Origin: Neocallimastix lanati (nom. inval.) | Lineage: Eukaryota > Neocallimastigomycota > Neocallimastigomycetes > Neocallimastigales > Neocallimastigaceae | Length of the DNA stretch: 10,360 bases | Reading direction: 5' to 3' | Assembly (NCBI GenBank): GCA_016946835.1 | Contig: JACVTC010000748.1 | Span: forward strand, 1 to 10,360 | Notes under the pieces: generated by a model | Databases searched by the model: none | Told to the model about the DNA's origin: nothing | Seen by the model: only the letters and a program-made list of their open reading frames with translations | Translations under genes and position numbers: made by a program | Shown: piece after piece, positions 7,227 through 10,360 of the stretch | Layout of the letters: each line of letters starts with the position of its first letter | Position numbering within the stretch: position 1 is the first letter of the stretch

Positions 7227-9343
7227 ATGCAAGCTTTATTAAATCAATCATCCAATAATTTAATCAAGAAGACTACCGTTGCTGGTTGTCAAAGAGGTTT
7301 AGCTTCTATGTCTGAAGCTATTAAGGAACGTATTAGATTACCATCTATGCTTGAAAAAGTTACTTACAATGCTGATGATATTACTCAACATGTCTTCAAT
7401 GATATGCATATGGGTTGGTCTGGTTTCACCGGTGTTGGTTATCCAAAGGTAAATAATATACAAAAATTAATACAAGATAAAGAATTTTTTTTAAAAAAAT
7501 GAATGGGTGTAATTTTTTTTTATAGTATTTTTTATATTTTTATCTTGTATTTTCTTTTTCTATTATTTATTATAATTATAATTATTTTGTTTTATTTTAT
7601 TTTAGTGATTGAATAGAGTATTAAATTATACTTTATTAAAAATAAATATGATTAATGTTAAATAATGAAAGTAATAAAAGAAATGTATATACTTTATCAT
7701 TATTAAACATATTTATATTTGTTTATTATATAGATAGTTTGAAGTAATTATAAAACTTAAATTTAAATTTTATAAAGAAATAAATTTAATAAGAATGAAA
7801 ATAATTAATATGTAATTGCTTGTAATAGATATTTTTAAATTTGCTATTTTGGAAAAAGGTTAATATTGTATATATTTTTATTAAAAATTTATATTATATA
7901 TTTTTATTAGGTTGTTCCAGAAATGATGGCTCAAATGGTTGAAAAGAAGAATCTTAAGGATAAATTCGGTATTAGTTTAGTTATTGGTGCTTCTGCTGGT
8001 GCCTCCACTCACAACAGATTAGCTAAATTAAATATGCTTAAGTTCCAAGCTCCATTCCAAAACGCTAAGGATGTAAAGACTTGCATTAATACTGGTAAGA
8101 CTAACTTTGCTGATACTCACCTTTCCAAATTCCCAATGGATTTATTATATGGTTATTACGCTTTAGATAAGAAGGTTGATCCAGAATGGCCACTCGATGT
8201 TGGTGTTCTTGAAGCCTCTGCCATTACTGAAGATGGTATGATTATTCCAACTGCTTCTGTTGGTAGTTCTAACATCATAGCTAAGGTTGCTAAGAAGCTT
8301 ATTATCGAAATTAATACTGCTGAACCATCTTTCGAAGGTATGCATGATATTGAAACTGAAAACCCACCAAACTGTGGTCCACTTATGATCAAAAAAGTTG
8401 GTGACAGAATCGGTACTAAGGGTATTAAGTGCGATTTAAACAAGGTTGTTGCTATTGTTGAATCAACTACCCCAGATAAGACTCCAAAGAACAGTAAGCC
8501 AGATGCCAAGTCTCAAGCTATTGCTGATCACATTATTGATTTCTTCAACGTTGAAGTTAAAGCTGGTCGTATGCCAAACAGTCTTTACCCACTTCAATCT
8601 GGTATTGGTAATGTTGCTAATGCTGTTGTTTCTGGTCTTGTTAATTCACCATATGAACACGTTACTGTCTTCACTGAAGTTTTACAAGATAGTTTCCTTG
8701 ATTTCTTCGATCAAGGTAAGCTTGACCACGCTTCTGCCACTTCCATTCGTCTTTCTCCAGATGGTTTCAAGAGATTCTACAGTAACAAGGACAGTTACGC
8801 TCCAAAGATTACTCTTCGTTCCCAACACATTTCTAACTCTCCAGAATTAATTAGACGTCTTGGTGTTATTGCTATGAACACTCCAGTTGAATTCGATATT
8901 ACGGTCAAGTTAACTCTACCTGTGTTATGGGTACTCGTATGATCAATGGTATTGGTGGTTCTGGTGATTTCCTTCGTAACTCTAAGTATTCTATTGTCCA
9001 TGGTCCAGCTTGCAGAAAGAGTAAGAACGATAAGTTCGGTATTACTACTGTTGTTCCAATGGTTACCCACTGTGATCACCCAGAACATGATATTGATGTC
9101 TTAGTTACTGATGTTGGTCTTGCTGATATTCGTGGTTTAGCTCCAAGACAACGTGTTAACAAGATTATTGATAACTGTGCTCATCCAGTTTACCGTCCAA
9201 TTCTTCATGAATACTATGATCTTGCTTACGATGCTTGTCTTAAGCGTAAGGCTGCTCATGAACCACAATTACTTGACAAGGCTTTCAAGATGACCTTAAA
9301 CCTCCAAAAGAATGGTACTATGAGAATTGATAACTGGAACTAG
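7227..9343 (+). CDS. ACH1: Acetyl-CoA hydrolase / succinyl-CoA:acetate CoA-transferase family protein (2 exons, one frameshift)
   Basis: Exon 1 is 7227-7448 and exon 2 is 7911-9343. They join in phase 0 between YPK and VVPEMM, as in yeast Ach1 (GTPK/AVPE). Length would be about 551 residues if one missing base is allowed near 8900; yeast Ach1 has 526. Family blocks seen: GWSGFTGVGYPK (about 63-74), VIGASAGAS, SFEGMHDIE, VVAIVEST, LQSGIGNVANAV (Gly305 region) and TEVLQDSFLDFF. Glu330 in TEVLQD is the likely catalytic Glu that forms the glutamyl-CoA thioester in this class. GGSGDFLRN, at 8954 onward in the shifted frame, holds the oxyanion-hole Gly. Residues 1-27 have no acidic residues, three basic ones and many Ser/Thr/Asn, like an organelle presequence. 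In hydrogenosomes the family transfers CoA from acetyl-CoA to succinate, releasing acetate. Without the missing base the protein would stop at 8940-8942 after about 417 residues and lose the C-terminal part. Family is certain; hydrolase versus transferase, and organelle, are inferred. Confidence 0.93.
7449..7910 (+). other. Spliceosomal intron in the CoA-transferase gene (GT-AG, 462 bp)
   Basis: The 5' splice site is AAG|GTAAAT and the 3' site is TTTTTATTAG|GTT. Removal restores a continuous, family-consistent protein in phase 0. The intron is far more AT-rich than either exon and has many stops. If retained, translation would end at 7500-7502 after 91 codons. The branch point is not clear; a GTTAAT-type sequence about 50 bases before the AG is possible. 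The intron falls between the N-terminal GWSGFTGVG block and the rest of the first domain. Confidence 0.93.
8898..8904 (+). other. Frameshift inside the CoA-transferase: one base missing
   Basis: Up to GAT ATT (8895-8900) the frame matches the family (EFDI). From 8903 the frame one base earlier matches it (GQVNST, MGTRMINGIGGSGDF). One extra T between 8900 and 8901 would give a Tyr codon, and the family has Tyr there (VDIYAHANS in yeast Ach1). Codon bias and conservation are equally strong on both sides, so a sequence error or a very recent mutation is more likely than an old pseudogene. Confidence 0.88.
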
Positions 9344-9363
9344 ATTTCTTATTAAAAGCTTAA

Positions 9364-9364
<1 letters not shown>

Positions 9365-9396
<32 letters not shown>

Positions 9397-9432
9397 CTTA
9401 AATAAATTGAAGTTTTTTTAAAAAAAAAGAGG
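9365..9432 (+). terminator. 3' flank of the CoA-transferase: T-run hairpin and possible polyadenylation signal
   Basis: CCTCTTTTTTTTT (9365-9377) pairs perfectly with AAAAAAAAAGAGG (9420-9432): 13 bp, with a 42-base loop made of the rest of the T-run and AT sequence. An AATAAA lies at 9401-9406, 58 bases after the stop codon, in the loop. In such AT-rich DNA an AATAAA is weak evidence, but its place is right for a 3' end signal. The GAGG/CCTC clamp makes the hairpin more than a plain T/A palindrome. Confidence 0.4.
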
Positions 9433-9711
9433 AACCATATTTAATTTATGCCAAAAGATAATTAAAAAAATTTAGTACATTTTTAATTACATAAAATATA
9501 TATAATATATATATTATATATAATAAATATATATATATTTTTTTTTCGTATGGATTTCTTTTCAAAATGTAAAGAAACAAAATACAAAAAAGAAATATTA
9601 AAAAAAAAAAGAAAAAACATAAAATATTGAGTATCTAAAACAAAGTCTTTAAATAATATAATAAAAAAAAAAAAAAAAAAATTATAAATATTGAAGAAAG
9701 AAAACCAATTA

Positions 9712-9713
<2 letters not shown>

Positions 9714-9745
<32 letters not shown>
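9714..9745. repeat. (ATT)n trinucleotide repeat, about 10 copies
   Basis: Perfect ATT/TTA triplets preceded by AATTAATTT and followed by a T-run. It does not sit in a coding frame. Confidence 0.9.
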
Positions 9746-10004
9746 TTTTATTTATTTTGTAATTAAAAATTAAAATTAAAAATTGCGAATTTAAATAAAA
9801 ATTAGTAATAAAATAAAATTTATATATATAATAATATATTATTTTTTTAAAATAAAAATAAATTAAATCAAAAATTTAGAGAAAAAACAAACAAACAAAC
9901 AAAAAAAAAAATATTCGTCTTAATAAAAAATTTCTATTCTTTTTATAATATAAAAACCAAATTTTTTTTTTTTATATGTATTATTTTATCTTTTTTATTT
10001 TTTA

Positions 10005-10030
10005 TTTTTTTTTTTTAAAAAAAAAAAAAA
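10005..10030. repeat. T12/A14 palindrome
   Basis: Twelve T directly followed by fourteen A make a perfect self-complementary tract. It marks the switch from the AT desert to the more complex sequence on its right, and is followed by two ACTAGT copies (10030-10035 and 10050-10055). This could be the scar of a poly(A)-tailed insertion, but no target duplication was found. Confidence 0.6.
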
Positions 10031-10037
10031 CTAGTAT

Positions 10038-10190
10038 ATGATTCTGATAACTAGTAATGAAGAGAATGTCATTAATAATAATAACAATAGAATTAATATT
10101 GTTATTAATAGTGTAATAAGTATTAATAGTGAAAATAGGAAATATTAATTTAGTAATTGTGAAAATAATAGTATTGTAACTAAATAATGA
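10038..10190 (+). pseudogene. Asn/Ile/Ser-rich decayed coding stretch
   Basis: From the ATG at 10038 a 36-codon frame runs to TAA at 10146-10148, and the same frame continues open to another stop at about 10185. The translation is rich in Asn, Ile, Ser and Val, with a VINNNNRINIV core. Asn-rich stretches are common in proteins of AT-rich eukaryotes, and AAT-rich DNA alone can also produce them. It precedes the RT-like remnant below and may belong to the same dead element. No domain recognised. Confidence 0.25.
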
Positions 10191-10194
10191 TTGT

Positions 10195-10298
10195 TGAGGG
10201 GTTGATGGAAAAGGAATAAGCCCCTATATCAGGTGTACTAATGTCTTTTTGTAGATGACATTGTGTTATGTGCTCCGACAACACCACACTATCTATTT
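10195..10298 (+). pseudogene. Reverse-transcriptase-like remnant (VDDIVL motif)
   Basis: From 10248 one frame reads FVDDIVLCAPTTP and stops at 10299-10301. This fits the RT motif C pattern (Y/F)xDD followed by hydrophobic residues. Just upstream, in another frame with one stop (10216-10218), GL-MEKE-AP-ISGVLMS is placed where RTs have GLPQGSPISPxL. That is the correct motif order and roughly the spacing expected if some residues were lost. GC content rises here compared with the flanks, as for former coding DNA. The fragment is short and broken, so element class (LINE-like or LTR) cannot be settled. Confidence 0.4.
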
Positions 10299-10360
10299 TA
10301 AAGATGTTACTTCTATAGGTTTTATTTCTTTTTTATTTGTTAGGAAGGGAAAAATTCCCG

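Larger units (their letters stand above)
9433..10030. other. AT-rich non-coding stretch with homopolymers
   Basis: No gene seen. It holds A/T homopolymers (for example A-run at about 9662-9680), a TATA-alternating block near 9497-9538, the ATT repeat at 9714-9745, a short (AAAC)n near 9887-9902, and the T12/A14 palindrome at 10005-10030. It has the same character as the desert upstream of the gene. Confidence 0.8.

Noticed and set aside
7227-7502. Separate 91-residue protein
   Set aside because: Its last 17 residues are read from the intron; family homology stops at the GT splice site and resumes at 7911.
8156-8509. Minus-strand open frames in the CoA-transferase exon 2 (also 8163-8345 and 8795-9088)
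   Set aside because: Antisense shadows of a strongly codon-biased exon; no recognisable domain.
8446-8850. Plus-strand open frame, 134 codons, hydrophobic translation
   Set aside because: Out-of-phase reading of the CoA-transferase; the Leu-rich look comes from the shifted codons, not from membrane helices.
8927-9343. Independent 138-residue gene starting at ATG 8927
   Set aside because: It is the C-terminal part of the CoA-transferase after a one-base shift; homology extends upstream of the ATG.
10030-10055. Two ACTAGT copies as target-site duplication
   Set aside because: Only 14 bases apart with no element between them; ACTAGT is itself palindromic.

Overview
The window looks like eukaryotic nuclear DNA from a very AT-rich genome, most likely an anaerobic gut fungus (Neocallimastigomycota). 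The support is circumstantial but consistent. Non-coding DNA is almost pure A/T and full of AT microsatellites. The one intact-looking host gene has sharply higher GC and strongly biased codons (GGT, GCT, AAG, AAC, TTC). It also carries a GT-AG intron and a leader that resembles a hydrogenosomal or mitochondrial targeting peptide on an acetate CoA-transferase.

Layout: (1) positions 1 to about 1915 hold the 3' part of a Ty3/gypsy LTR retrotransposon pol gene on the + strand: the end of reverse transcriptase, RNase H, the integrase HHCC zinc finger, the DD35E core and the GPY/F-like C-terminal module. It ends in a G-run and a TGATACGG-type sequence that probably marks the start of the 3' LTR. 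Pol is broken by four frameshifts. (2) Positions about 1940 to 7200 are a 5.3-kb AT desert with no recognisable gene. It contains a 380-bp 7-bp-unit satellite, an inverted-orientation array of the same unit, a 6-bp-unit array about 280 bp long, a long hairpin, and a 355-bp segment bounded by an 11-bp GC-containing inverted repeat. (3) Positions 7227 to 9343 hold a two-exon gene of the acetyl-CoA hydrolase / succinyl-CoA:acetate CoA-transferase family (Ach1 type). A 462-bp intron interrupts it, and a single missing base near 8900 splits the reading frame. (4) Positions 9344 to 10030 are an AT-rich 3' flank with homopolymers, a possible 3'-UTR hairpin and short microsatellites. (5) Positions about 10031 to 10360 change composition and look like decayed coding DNA: an Asn/Ile/Ser-rich stretch, then a reverse-transcriptase-like VDDIVL motif.

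The CoA-transferase is the only gene that can be placed in host metabolism. In hydrogenosomes this family moves CoA from acetyl-CoA to succinate, giving acetate and succinyl-CoA for ATP formation by succinyl-CoA synthetase. The rest is transposon-derived or low-complexity sequence. All five frameshifts in the window, four in pol and one in the CoA-transferase, are most simply explained as loss of one base. This suggests that part of the apparent decay is uncorrected deletion error in the assembly. I found no convincing new biological system here. The best leads are the common frameshift signature, the possible dual start of the CoA-transferase, the inverted-repeat-bounded segment, and the RT remnant at the right edge.
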